A stretch of DNA of 64,000 bases from Triatoma infestans (lineage: Eukaryota > Arthropoda > Insecta > Hemiptera > Reduviidae), in the NCBI GenBank assembly GCA_011037195.1, contig JAAEAF010001579.1, positions 90,461-154,460 on the forward strand, written 5' to 3'. Position 1 is the stretch's first letter. Each line of letters opens with the position of its first letter. Both the position numbers and the translations under genes were made by a program. The notes beneath the pieces are model-generated. The model had not been told where the DNA came from and did no database searches. It was given only the letters and a program-made list of their open reading frames with translations. Of this stretch, positions 21,077 to 32,800 are shown piece after piece.

Positions 21077-21950
21077 TAAAATTGTAAATTTTCAAATTTC
21101 TCAAGCAGTCTAAATGGACGGCTTCACCGGCTCCAGTGAGCTTGCTGGGATTTTATTGAAAACTCTCACGAATCGGTCCAGCAGATCCAAATCGAAGAGA
21201 AACACTGTATCAATAATCGTGACCAACGTAAAAAATGCCACAGATTTTATCTAATCCTTTTACATAATAGGGTAGATATTGTAAAGTTAGGGAGAGAATA
21301 TACAGCTTACGTCCACTAGATTGAGTGAAAAGAGTAGTAACACTTTCTTTCTGTGAGTGTGTAAAAAAGTACTTTGTTTTCTGGTTAGAAAATTATAAAA
21401 GACTAATGCATACCCCTCTCCACTCTTCTAAGCCTAACTTCGTTCGGCAGAGGTCACTAAAAGCGTATTGCCTTTTTTAGTTCTAATAGTTGCAAGGTTA
21501 CAGCAAGGACGCTAGATTATACAGAGTGAGAGGTATCATTTGTTTTGAATTCTGTTTTGAAGTATTTTAAAAATTGTATGTTCGTTTAAATGAATTATTA
21601 TGCTATTAGCGAATAAACTGCCACTTATGTTTTATATTTAACCATCATTAATATACGTATACTAATGGACATACTCAATTTTTGTTTAGTTAAAATTAAA
21701 TAAATTATCTTCCGCTTTTGTTTTGGTAAACTATTGATATTTGGGTGATATCAGTTGTAAACATAAACCATGAATAATACTTTCTTTACTCTTTAATCCC
21801 ATTTTCAGAAACTAATACTGGATGGTCTTTGACCCATCCAATATCTACACATCATACAATTTGTTCTGACTCATTCTTTCTCTTTACCCTGAACTTTTTT
21901 GTTTTTTATCTTTGTGTATTTTAAAGAAAATTCTGGTCAATGGCAGTATA
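21077..21950. other. Unassigned stretch
   Basis: Contains another 'tagggtagatattgtaaagttagggagaga' echo of the previous motif at about 21270-21297. Otherwise no signal. Confidence 0.45.
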
Positions 21951-21959
21951 AAGGAATTT

Positions 21960-22377
21960 AAGTGAACATGATTCCGTTAAAGCTGTGACTTTGCTTAGCC
22001 AGCGTGAAGTCGCTAGGAGACTGGCCGTACATCACTCGTCTATAGTCAGAGCTCTAAAGCGATTTAGGGAGACAGAAGGTCATTCAAGGAGAGAGGGGCA
22101 AAGTCGGCCTAGATGTATAGCAGAGAGAGACGATAGGTATATCCGGCATCTGGCTTTGAGAAACCGGAGCACCCCGGGAAATAAGATAAAAAGTCTCATA
22201 AGGCAGTCCGAAATGTTTCCATTTCCAGCAGGACTGGTTAGAGGATGACTTAATGAAAGTAACCTTACAGCCTGACATCCTGCTCGTGGCCCCACCTTAC
22301 CACAGTTCACAAAATGACCAAGCTTCAGTTTGCACGTGAACATGTAAACTGGACTTTAGACAACTGGAAGAGAGTTC
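21960..22377 (+). pseudogene. Tc1-like transposase, N-terminal half
   Basis: Reads LLSQREVARRLAVHHSSIVR and ALKRFRETEGH, the first helix-turn-helix of Tc1 transposases, then GQSRPRCIAERDDRYIRHLA (GRPR-like linker), a frameshift, and finally LQFAREHVNWTLDNWKRVL, which leads into the catalytic domain. Only the downstream part of the DNA-binding region is broken by indels. Confidence 0.85.
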
Positions 22378-22379
22378 TA

Positions 22380-23696
22380 TGAGGTGTGTAAATTAAGTAA
22401 TGAGACTGATTTTCTAGTGTTCGATCTGGCAACAGTGGAGACGCGGCGCATGCGTGGTAGAGCAAGTAGGCATCTGATACACGTCCAGTGCAAATTTGAA
22501 AATGCTAGAGTTGTTGCACTGTCCGTAGTGACTTTTTTTGTGAGCAAGGTTTTTTCAGTGAGTTTTAAAAATGAGTGACATCAATTACGAGCAACGTTGT
22601 GCTATCAGGTTTTGCTTCAGACTTGGGCACAGTCAAACGGAAACGTTTGAAAAACTATGCCAGGCCTATGGAGACAATGTTTTGTCGAGAGCACAGGTTT
22701 TTTAGGTGGTTTAAGTCGTTTGCAGAAGGAAGGGAATCAATTGAAGACGAGCCTCGCAGCGGAAGGCCTTCATCTTCAAGAACCGACGAAAATGTTGGCA
22801 GAATCCGCGATCTCGTGCGTTCAGATCGTCGTTTGACAGTCCGAATGATCGGCGAAGAGTTGAATTTGACTCACACAACCGTTCATCAAATTTTGACTAA
22901 TGAATTGGGGATGAGAAAAATTTGTGCAAAAATGGTTCCGAAAAATCTTTCACAAGAGCAAAAAGACATCAGAAAGGAAAGGAGCCTTGACTTTTTGGGA
23001 GCAATTGAAAACGATCCCAATTTTTTGGAACGTGTTATTACAGGAGACGAGTCTTGGGTGTTTGAGTATGACCCAGAAACTAAGCGTCAGAGCATGCAGT
23101 GGCACACTTCAACCTCTCCAAGGCCAAAAAAAGCAAGAATGAGCAAGTCAAAAATCAAATGCATGCTGATTTGCTTTTTTGATAGCCAAGGAATCGTTCA
23201 CAAAGAATTTGTGCCTCAATGCCAAATGGTAAACCAACATTTTTACCGAGAAGTTCTTGAGAGACTTCGAAAAAGAGTCATGCGTGTGAGACTAAACATC
23301 AAAAACAAGTGGGTGTTGCATCACAACAATGCTCCGTGTCACACCGCGATTTCTATTAATGAGGATTTGGCCAGTAATAACATTCCTGTGGCTCCTCAGC
23401 CTCCTTATTCACCCGACTTGAGTCCATGTGACTTCTTTTTGTTCCCCAAATTGAAAAATCACCTCAAGGGACGTCATTTTGGAACACTGGAGAAGATTCA
23501 AACAGCCGTAACCGACCAACTGAAGTCTATTCCAGTATGCGAGTTCCAGCACTGGTATGACGAATGGAAGAATCGTCTTCAGCGTTGTGTGGCTTCCCAA
23601 GGTAGTTACTTTGAAGGGGACAATGTTGAATTATAATTTTATTTGAATAAAAAAAAGATAAAAAATCAGTCTCATTACTTAATTTTACACACCTCG
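22380..23696 (+). mobile_element. Mariner-like element, lineage 1, full-length copy
   Basis: 1317 bp, terminal inverted repeats (C/T)GAGGTGTGTAAATTAAGTA with the mirrored end at 23660-23696, flanked by a TA duplication (22378-22379 and 23697-23698). It encodes a nearly complete DD34D transposase. The first base of the left terminal repeat is T where copy 2 has C. Confidence 0.95.
22571..23636 (+). pseudogene. Mariner (DD34D) transposase, one frameshift and a catalytic substitution
   Basis: The start at 22571 (MSDINYEQRCAIRF) is chosen by comparison with copy 2. One extra T in the run 22698-22703 shifts the frame, after which [20 protein letters not shown] continues to the stop at 23636. Motifs: N-terminal helix-turn-helix pair, TGDESWVFEYD with catalytic D1, WVLHHNNAPCHT where Asn replaces the second catalytic Asp, and PYSPDLSPCDFFLFPKLKNH with D3, 34 residues after D2. 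Length ~354 residues is normal. Both defects predict no activity. An annotation starting at 22575 would be in the wrong frame for the first 40 codons. Confidence 0.92.
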
Positions 23697-23698
23697 TA

Positions 23699-24232
23699 TT
23701 TACAGATGAGGTGAGAGTAGGTCTAAATTCTTTAGATGACCGTAATTACACATGGAGGCACCCAGCAGAGAGGTACGCGCCCTGCTGTATGGTCCCTCAG
23801 GTGGCATTTCGTGGAGGCTACGGATGTTCTGGGGTCATTTCCTTCGAAGGTCATACTGAATTGGTTGTTGTGCGGGGAAGGTCTTACGCCTTAGAAGACA
23901 TAATCAAAGACTACGAGGCGCCATTTGCTCCTTACATCGGCGAGGGATTCTTGTTAATGGATGATAATGTCAGACCCCACGAGCACGAATTGTTGCTGAT
24001 GGTATGGCCACCACCTGAGTCCAGACTTGAATCCTATTTGAACTCGTCTGGGAACAACTTAAGCAAAGCTTACGACGTCGGAATCCTTTTTCAAGCACCC
24101 TTGATGAATTGGGAAAGGCTGTTGTTGAAGAGTGGGACAGCATTCTTCAGAAATTCATTCAAAACCTCTTCCAATCAATGCAAATGCGTTTAGGAGACGT
24201 AATTCGTGCCCGAGGAGGCAATACCCATCATT
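23699..24232 (+). pseudogene. Tc1-like transposase, C-terminal half
   Basis: FTDEVRVGLNSLDDRNYTWR holds the first Asp, followed by ERYAPCC, GHTELVVVRGRSYALEDII and GEGFLLMDDNVRPHEHEL with the second Asp. A frameshift near 24000 disrupts the WP..SPDLNPIE motif. The tail EEWDSILQKFIQNLFQSM and RARGGNTHH is readable in another frame to the stop at about 24232. Confidence 0.88.
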
Positions 24233-24431
24233 GAGTACGTTTTCTTTAAAATTTTTCTTCTTTTTTTTTTTAAGTTTATCTTTTCTTTTTTGAAATTTTT
24301 TTTAACTTATTATGTACCTTGGATTTACCTGTGTAAAATACAATTTCGTTTTCAAATGACTTATTTTTTCAACAAAATATTTTTCAAGTCCAAAAATTTG
24401 CACAAATTGGAAATTATAAAAAAAAAAAAAA

Positions 24432-25236
24432 TCTGGTGTGAAACACTCACACAACTTTCTCTTACCCCTGTTCTCAAAATTGTAATTGACCAATTTTACC
24501 AAATTTAACGAAATTCGTCGAAAACTGAAAAAATAAATAAAAGCGCACTTCCGGTTTACTAATTTTCTTGAAACTCGGAATTTTGGTCATCTATTTATTT
24601 CTAATTAATTTTGTTTAATGATAGAATTGTATAATCAACTATGTTACCACTTTAGAGAAAAACAACCCCACCCCTCCCCTAAAAAAGCCCTTAAATGAAT
24701 TTTCCCAGAGAAATGTTATAAATAAAAATTGTAGATCTTTGCATGTTTAGTTTATATAAGAAGTTTCAAGAAAATCGTCGGAGCCATTTTTGAGAAAATT
24801 GCGAAAAAGAGAATTAGTAAAGTGGTAAAGTAAACGCACTTTCGGTTATCCGTTGTTTTTCAAACTCGGAATTTCAACAACATATTTAATTCTAATTAAC
24901 ATTATTTAGATGACAGAATTGTCTAATAAACTGAAATAGCACTTTAGATGGAAACCTAACCCCACCCCATATCAAAAAGTACGCTTAAATGCATTTTCCT
25001 GGAGAAATGTTTCAAATAAAAGTTGTAGATCTTTGTATGTACGGTTGATGTTCCAAGTTTAAAGAAAATCGTCGGAGCCATTTTTGACAAAATCCCAAAA
25101 AAGTAAAAAATCCAACTTGTAAAGTGGTAGAGGAATTTTGATAGATAACCTACTGTCAGATCTCATGGTGATACCTAAACGGAATATCAAGTTTCAACTT
25201 TCTACGGTTTTTCGTTTTTGAGTTATCTGTTCACAT

Positions 25237-25294
<58 letters not shown>

Positions 25295-25419
25295 CATTTT
25301 GCTAAAAAGCACTTTTTTGGACTCAGGGGACCTCAAAACGGATATTTCCGGTGAAAACTCGATATAGAAAATTTTGACACGATTACAATACTTCCTCTTA
25401 CTAGGAGTAAGAGAAAGTA
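24432..25419 (-). mobile_element. Repeat A, complete copy
   Basis: Starts 'tctggtgtgaaacactcac', ends 'cctcttactaggagtaagagaaagta' with a perfect CTCTTACT/AGTAAGAG hairpin. Internal (CATA)/(CA)n at 25235-25292. Two cores. It follows within about 200 bp of the Tc1 end. Confidence 0.92.
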
Positions 25420-26680
25420 ATAAGGGTGATGGCGTTAATTTTGGCCATAAGAAATCAATCTGTATCATCTTGTGAACCAATTAAAGCGATTGCATAGAAA
25501 AATTAGATCATACTTAAGAAAAAATTACTATTTAACATTTGTGTCTAAATATTATGCAAGTTCGATTACAATATTACAGAAAATTATTATAACAATGCTT
25601 TAACATACATTGAATTTTTTTTTTATTGTTAATATTTTGTAAACTTGACACTCACAAACTTCAAAGATAGAAAATTGACTTTTATTAAATTGAAAAACGA
25701 TACAAGAAATTTATTCAACACAAATTTTAGATAAAATGTCACATTTTCTTTTTGCAGAAATGTTAAAAAATAAATAAATAAAAGAAAACTTAGATATCAG
25801 TCGTAAAAAAACAAAAATCATGAAATCTGGTAATACATTTAAGATGGCTATAAAAATCATTTAAATAAAACAAAGCCTAATAACAGAGAGAAAAAAAAAA
25901 AGAAGACTTTAGTAAAATAGTAGAGTATTTTAAAAGGTAAGAGGAGAGTCCCATTGGTTACGCATCTAGAGTGCTTAACGAAGCAAAGAAACGACCTCCA
26001 TCGATCTGAATAACTTCTCTGGCTTGCCAAGTATGCTAATATACCAAATTATGCATAGTTCCTTCTATTTTAGTAAGTAATTCAACAATAAAATTATGGC
26101 AACCATTTTGCAATAAAAGATAAAATCTATTTATAATAATAAGCGAACTGAAATATAAAGGAAACATTTATTACAAATTAAAAAACAAACAAAAATTAGT
26201 ATAAATTAGAGAAAAACAACTTTCTGAAGGTAAAGACATAGAAATTATCAAAAACTTATAAAGATATTAAAACAGAGTCCCAAATATTGGAAGAGAGCTT
26301 CGAAGATTGACCAAGTACCTATATACTATAATAATAAGATACAATTTCAGTCCAAGAACAGAGAAATTATGAGAAAGGCTGTCGGTATTATTATGAGATT
26401 CTCTCTTCAAAGTATTTGGTGATAATAATTCTACTCAGAATATCTGACATTTTCCTTATATCTTCCGTTGAGGCACAAAAATTATCTATTTGTTGTTCCC
26501 ATTGTGTTAAGCGATGGGAAAAATTAATTCCATATAGCAATAAAACTTGTTTCCCACTAGATTAGACTGCAACGAAAGAACGAATATATTACTTAAATCC
26601 AAAAAGATCCAACAAGAGAAGGTGATAATGTGACCCGCCCACCAAGTGAAATAATTCAAAATATTTCTTGAAACTTTGCA
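25420..26680. other. Unassigned AT-rich stretch
   Basis: 1.26 kb with no coding, SINE, LTR or inverted-repeat signal recognised. It is one of the longest stretches without an identifiable element. Confidence 0.5.
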
Positions 26681-26682
26681 AA

Positions 26683-27895
26683 TCTGGTGTGAAACACTCA
26701 CACAACTTTCTCTTTATTACAGTTTTCAAAACTTGTAATTGACAAATTTTATAGTTACTGTACCAAACTTGATGAAATTCGTTGGAGTTCGTCGAAAACT
26801 AGAAAAAAAAAAGAAGTTCATTAAAAGCGCACTTCCGGTTTACTTATTTTCTTAAAACTCGGAATTTTGGTCACCTATTTATTTCTAATTAATTTTGTTT
26901 CTATGGTAGAATTTTATAATCAACTATGATAGCACTTTAGATAAAAACCTAAAACCCCACCCCTCCCCTTAAAAGAATTTTCCCGGACAAATGTTTAAAA
27001 TAAAAGTTGTAGATCTTTGTATGTGCAGTTGATATAACAAGTTTGAAGAAAATCGTCGGAGCCATTTTTGAGAAAATTGCAAGAAAGTAAAAAAAAATAC
27101 CAAAAGACTTGAAAAATACGTTTTAGTAAAAACGCACTTCCGGTTAATCCGATTTTTTTCAAACTCGGAATTTCAACAACACATTTAATTCTAATTAATA
27201 TTATTTAGATGATAGAATTGTATAGTAAACTGAAATAGCACTTTAGAGGACAACCCATCACCCCAATCCCCTAGAAGAGCCCTTAAATGCATTTTCCCGG
27301 AAAAATGTATTAAAAAAATTGTAGATCTTTGTAAGTGTAATATATATCAAGTTTAAAGAAAATCGTTATAGCCGTTTTTGAAAAAATTGCAAAAAAGGGA
27401 AAAAAATCATTCAGTAATATGGTACTTCCCGGTAGAGGGATTTTGACCGCTGACCTACTGTCGGATCCCATGGTGATACCCAAACGGAATATCAAGTTTG
27501 AAGTTTCTGCGAATTTTGCGTTTTTGAGCTGTGCTGTTCACATACATACATACATACATACATACATACATACATACATACATACATACATACATACATA
27601 CATACATACATACATACATACATACATACATACAGACATACATACATACATACATACATACATACATACATACATACATACATACATACATACATACATA
27701 CATACATACATACATACATACATACATACATACATACATACATACATACATACATACATACATACATACATACATACATACACCACATACACACACACAC
27801 ACAGACCATTTGCTAAAAACCACTTTTTTTGACTCAGGGGATCTCAAAACGGACATTTCCGGTGAAAACTCGATATCGAAAATTTGGCACGATTA
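26683..27895 (-). mobile_element. Repeat A copy with expanded CATA array, end truncated
   Basis: Starts 'tctggtgtgaaacactcac'. Two cores. The microsatellite has expanded to 240 bp (27541-27780), and the copy ends at 'tttggcacgattag' just before the hairpin end. The microsatellite ORFs in five frames (IHTY/MYVC repeats) are artefacts. Confidence 0.9.
27541..27780. repeat. (CATA)n microsatellite, about 60 units
   Basis: Uninterrupted tetranucleotide array except for one substitution (CAGA) near 27633. It occupies the position where other repeat A copies have 3-15 units of CATA/CA. Confidence 0.98.
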
Positions 27896-28069
27896 GAAGA
27901 ATACAATTTTAATTTGTCCTTAAAAAGAACACTCATTGGGTTTGGTTTTAGGTGCATCAGGTTAGTTAGTTTCAGTTGAATTTGGCTACATTGTCATGAG
28001 AGCGCTACCCTTTTTGTCCCAAAATACTGCAATTATAAGTTTTTTTTTTGCTACCACAGAAGAATCCAG
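27896..28069. other. Unassigned short stretch
   Basis: Nothing recognised. Confidence 0.4.
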
Positions 28070-28300
28070 CTTAAGTAATTTTTTTCTGGAAAGAAGTATC
28101 AAATAAAAGTGAGAGATGTGCAATGTGCAATAAGCTTATGATGTATGACGACATTGTTGCAGCCTGTTTTGTCAAGAAAGTTCCAAAGTTTCCCCGAAAA
28201 AAAATTAGAAACTTATTCTTGCACTTCCGGTTAATCGAGTTTCTTCAAACAAGGAATTATATAGCAATGCATTTGATGTATTCAACATTATATAGATGGT
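28070..28300 (-). repeat. Old repeat A relative
   Basis: 'tttttctggaaagaagtatcaaataaaagtgagag', 'cttccggttaatcgagtttc' and 'caaacaaggaatt' echo a core in the minus orientation. Confidence 0.5.
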
Positions 28301-28683
28301 AGGGCCATAGGATTATACACGTTGCAGCCCCCCCCCCCCACCGTAATTCTTCCAAGAATTACGTCCAATATGTAGCTTCTCATTGAGCAAAAAAAATCTT
28401 CAATACATTCCTACCATGTTACCATTGGTCCAATAAGGTGGTCCAGATAAAAATTCTGCGTATGAATACATGCGTTGCTGTCTCTTAAACATTCTGTTAG
28501 GTTTATTTCTCCCTTGGAATGTAAATCGAGAGAATGATCTGTTTAAGACAATTTTGATTACCATACTCTAGCCGAGTTAGTTGAACTAAGATGATACGTA
28601 TGTTTGTACAGATTGTATGATGGTGCTTCAGCATATGATTTTAAGAGAACTGCACATAGTGACCTTTGATTCTTAGCGTATAT
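28301..28683. other. Unassigned, with small palindrome
   Basis: C run at 28328-28340 followed by the 9-bp perfect hairpin GTAATTCTT/AAGAATTAC at 28343-28362. Otherwise no signal. Confidence 0.5.
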
Positions 28684-28921
28684 TTTTTTTTTAATTTAAG
28701 GCGCGTCAACATCTATGGTCATTGGCGCCCGGAGCCTTCTCAGTGCACTGGCCGGTCTCCGGACAGTGTTCTCTCGTTACAGACAACACTGTCCATCACC
28801 AAGCAGTGAGCTGTAAAATTTTCTGGAAAGAAAAAAAATCTAAGGAGTAGCACTGGAATCGAACCCTAGAATTCCGCGTGCGAGTCCAATACGCTAACCA
28901 CTTAGCTATTCCCTTCCTTTT
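28684..28921 (-). repeat. tRNA-derived SINE
   Basis: Complete minus-strand copy: oligo(T) (the poly(A) tail) at 28684-28697, 'ggcgcgtc', GGAGCC body, hairpin near 28755-28808, tRNA head 'cgctaaccacttagcta' at the right end. The B box region has lost bases. Confidence 0.85.
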
Positions 28922-30535
28922 GTTAGCGTATTGTAAAATTGTTTTAAACAACAGTTAAAACAGCAAAAACTATTCATTTTGATAAAATTTTTTTTTAAAT
29001 TTCACCATAAGCTTAATAAATAATTAATTATATTTTAATGGTAAAAAGGTGTTTACACTAACCATTACTTGTTAATTTAATTAGAATAATTCCAAAATAA
29101 AAGCATATTTTATATAATATATAAACGGCATTATATTAACCGGAATATAACTTAGCGATGAACTAAGAAGGACAGATGGGTATATATAGGGATCTAGACA
29201 ATCTAGGGATTAGGGATTTGGTAGTCGTATGTATATAAAGAGTGGTCGGGGGAGTGTGTGGCGCTTGGTAAAAGGAAATTTATTACAAGCAATGAATGTG
29301 TGTCTGTTTGTGTGCGTGTGTTTTAGAGAGATATATACAGCCCTTGTGCACCATCAGTTCTCCAAACAGCCCTCCTCCACTCTTCCCTATGCACTAACGC
29401 CAATTATATACATCTGTGTTCGCTCTAACTAAAAACCTCTTCCTTTAAACGACAACCCCTTTTACATACAACAATGCATACTGTAAATAGGGGCTACTAA
29501 AAATTATTAATATTCAAATAAAGAGAAATTTTAAACAATCGTATAATGCAATTTTAATTAAATTAAAATATCCACAATAAATAACTCAATTATAAAGTTA
29601 AAATTTTTTAATATAAACAATAGTTATGTAATGGCTGTTATTAATAAAAGAAACAAAAATGTTGGTTAGCTGGAGCCAAAAGAAAAACCTTATCAATTTT
29701 TAAACTTTATTCTATCGAACTTTTTGGCACTTTGGTGGTCCTCCCTCAGGAGTAGTAGAGAATTAAATGCTAGAAGGAAAAGAGTTAAATACTAAAAAAA
29801 ACACACAATAACCTCCTTCTAAAGATCAGATTATTATTTTTTGTTTTGTTTTATTCTTGAGAAAAGAAATAGAAAAAAAAAAAGTTATTTATTTAACAAG
29901 TGAGAAAACTATGAGTTTTACTCACTCGAGTGCAGTCAAATTGCATGAGGGTTGTAAAAAAATACTGCACTCACCAATTAAATATTAGATTTTTTTCTGC
30001 AACAGTATTAAATTGGTTCTTAATTCAAACGAATATAAAAATATATATGTAAAGGTGCAAAATATTTGGAATGTATTTTAATCGAAGTAAAATAATACTC
30101 CCTAACTCTATAAATCGTGATCCGTTTGGTATAACCTCAAATCCGCTTTATCTGGGAATTTGTTTTTGATCTTGTTTTCTCGTATTGCCACTAGATGTCA
30201 GGCTAATTAAAGTTGAATAATGTTACTTTCACATACTAGTGAGAGAAAGTAGTGAGTGTGTAACTCACTTGTGTGTGAAAGTTGAACTCTTTCTTCATTA
30301 AATTTGGTGTAAATAATCGTCAACGATTGCAGAAAAAATTGATTTTAATAAAATTCTGGAGTAGCTGAGACTGAGACGTTAGGCATCTCTGTATTTCTTT
30401 CTTCTAGAAGGGAGCAAGAAAATTAGACTTTATATTATAAATTCCTTCTTTTTTTTTTTAAGAAAATTGGCCAAAGACAAGTGTGTGTAAGCAAATTTCT
30501 TTTTAGTTAATTACCACTTATTTCATTTATTTATT
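28922..30535. other. Unassigned AT-rich stretch
   Basis: 1.6 kb with no recognisable element. Short ORFs lack family motifs. A local near-palindrome with 'actttcacatactagtgagagaaagt' and 'tgtgtgaaagttg' occurs at 30228-30284. No host exon could be supported. Confidence 0.5.
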
Positions 30536-30537
30536 TT

Positions 30538-31334
30538 TTCTTTCTCTTACTCCTAGTAGGCACAATAAGCCTCAATGGGAGGCTGCGGTGGCTGGGTTTT
30601 AGTCCCTCCCTGCATCAATCTAATCTACTCCTAATAACAGACAGTATTGTAATCGTGTCAAATTTTTTCATATCGAGTTTTCACCGGAAATATCCATTTT
30701 GAGGTCCATTAGCCCAAAAAAGTGGTTTTTAGAAAATTGTATGTGTGTGTGTGTGTGTATGTGTATGTATGTGAATAGCATAGCTCAAAAATGAAATATC
30801 GTAGAAATTACAACTTGATATTCCGTTTAGGTATCACCATTGGATCCGACAGTAGGTCATCATGTCAAAATTCCTCAACCGGAAGTACCACTTTACTGAT
30901 TTTTTTTTTTTTTTACTTTTTTGCGATTTTCTCAAAAATGGCTCCAACAATTTTCTTTAAACTTGATATATCAACTAGACATACAATAAGCTACAAATTT
31001 TATTTGAAACTTTTCTTCGAGAAAATTGATTTAAGGGTACTTTTGGGGCTACGATTTCCTCTAAAGTGGTAGTGCAGTTTATTATATAATTCTATCATCT
31101 AAATAATATTAATTAGAGCTAAATTTGTTGTTCGAATTCCTAGTTTCAAGAAAATTAGTAAACCGGAAGTATGTTTTTATTCAAGTATTTTTTTTTTCAG
31201 TTTTTTTGTGATTTTCTCCATACAAAAAAAAAACCAACGAATTAATTTTTTGTATACTAACTATAAAGTTTATCAATTAAATTTTTTTTTGAAAACTGGA
31301 ATAAGAGAAAGTTGTGTGAGTGTTTCACACCAGA
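30538..31334 (+). mobile_element. Repeat A, single-core variant
   Basis: Starts 'tttctcttactcctagtagg'. A ~70-bp extra segment (about 30560-30630) sits inside the hairpin region, then the usual 'tattgtaatcgtgtcaa'. Only one ~290-bp core lies between the two ACCGGAAGT boxes (about 30880 and 31163). Ends 'gtgtgagtgtttcacaccaga'. It is the clearest natural case of the one-core form. Confidence 0.88.
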
Positions 31335-31398
31335 TTTTTTTTTTTTTTACTATCGTTTCTTATTTATCAATTTTTATCTTATTTTTTACTTAATTACT

Positions 31399-31861
31399 GT
31401 AATAGGTCCCATCTACAGCAAAGAAAATGTAACCACAGGAGAGAGAAGAGAGGCCCTCTCTAGTTAACAGAGACTACTCTCTGACTTGGGCAGGCTAGAG
31501 TGGGAGAACCTGTGTATATAAGCCAGTCAGTGGTAATCTACCTACAGGATCTATCAGATACAACACATAACTATCGGATACATCGTATCGTGTCATATCT
31601 TTACTCTCACCATTCATTCTATCATTTTCATTATAAAGTACAGTGCAGTTAGTGTAAACTTAGCTACATTATATTAGTGTCTTCATAACTCGTTCGTTTA
31701 ATCAAACCTAATTTCTCTCCTCAACAACTCCATTATAATTTACTTAATTTATTTATTTAATTTAATCTTGATGGTACTTGAGGAAATTCGATGGGTATAA
31801 ATAAAATTATTTCATCGATTTTTACAAAATTTATTTTTGGAATACTGTTTTTAATGATTAC
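31399..31861 (+). repeat. Possible solo LTR
   Basis: Bounded by TGTAAT and ATTACA with a TATA-like 'gtgtatataagccagtcag' at about 31513 and an AATAAA at about 31799. No matching target duplication is visible, and the ends were chosen only on the 6-bp inverted termini, so this is tentative. Confidence 0.3.
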
Positions 31862-32283
31862 ACTCTGAAATCTGATGTTATACAATGAATATTTTATTCA
31901 GTATAATTTGATTTGAATAAGAGAAGAACTGCAGTACACAAAATATTATATCCAAAAGATTTTTATATTTTTTGACCCGGTGGAATTCAGTGATAGAAAA
32001 ATTATAATTCTCTACCGAATCACAACCTTTTAGCTGAACAATATCAGATAAAAATATGGTTTATATCTTCAAGTATAATAAGAGGATTTCATGGCTTCCT
32101 CTCCATCAGAATAACATGTTTTATTTCCCCCCTCTCTCTCTCTCTATACACTACATAATACATTGTTCTATTTTATATATTTATTTTCTAAGAAAGACTT
32201 CTAATAAAAAATAATAATATTTCTATAAAGCTTTAAAAGTAGAAAGGGTAATAAAACGTTTTTATAACCGCCAGCAACCACTC

Positions 32284-32331
<48 letters not shown>

Positions 32332-32800
32332 AGTGTAGTAGAGAGGGTGGAAGAGAACGAGTGACTCAGTGTGAGTAAAAAATAGGGGTTAGTATTATAG
32401 TGGCAGTGGCAATGTTGTATAAGAGAGGTTGTATACATTCATGGTTCACTCGCTCCATCTACCCCAACTAACATGAGTTACTATTTTATCGTTATATATA
32501 TATATAATATATATATATATATTATATATATATATATGTGTTACATACACATACACAATGCATAATATACAATATTATATATTGAGATTTACTTTCATGT
32601 CATTATATCATACTTTATAGGTTCAACATACCTCTTTTAGTATTATATAGTTATTCATATAAGAAAAATTATTATTATTATTTTAAGATTGAATAAACAG
32701 ATACGTTTCCATAAGGAAGCTATTCGGCATCTGAATAAGTGGAAGTCACCGCTCTTAGCTGGATGTGTTGGTGGGAAAAAATATTGGCTTGTCTTTTGTT
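31862..32800. other. Microsatellite-rich stretch
   Basis: (TG)n of about 22 units at 32286-32330, (CT)n at about 32130-32145, and (TA)n at 32493-32537. No gene-like signal. Confidence 0.7.

Larger units (their letters stand above)
21951..24232 (+). mobile_element. Tc1-like element interrupted by a mariner
   Basis: 5' part 21951-22377 and 3' part 23699-24232 form one Tc1-like transposase gene when the mariner 22380-23696 and one TA are removed. The reading frame across the join runs WKRVL|FTDEVRV, the conserved W..VLFTDE.R motif around the first catalytic Asp. Terminal inverted repeats of the Tc1 element were not recognised, so outer limits are approximate. Confidence 0.85.

Noticed and set aside
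27419..27896. Six overlapping ORFs of 86-137 codons encoding IHTY or MYVC repeats
   Set aside because: They are frame readings of the (CATA)n array; a tetranucleotide repeat without stops is open in several frames on both strands.
28922..30535. Host gene exons in the longest element-free stretch
   Set aside because: No conserved domain, no plausible splice-linked ORF and strong AT bias; nothing supports a gene here.
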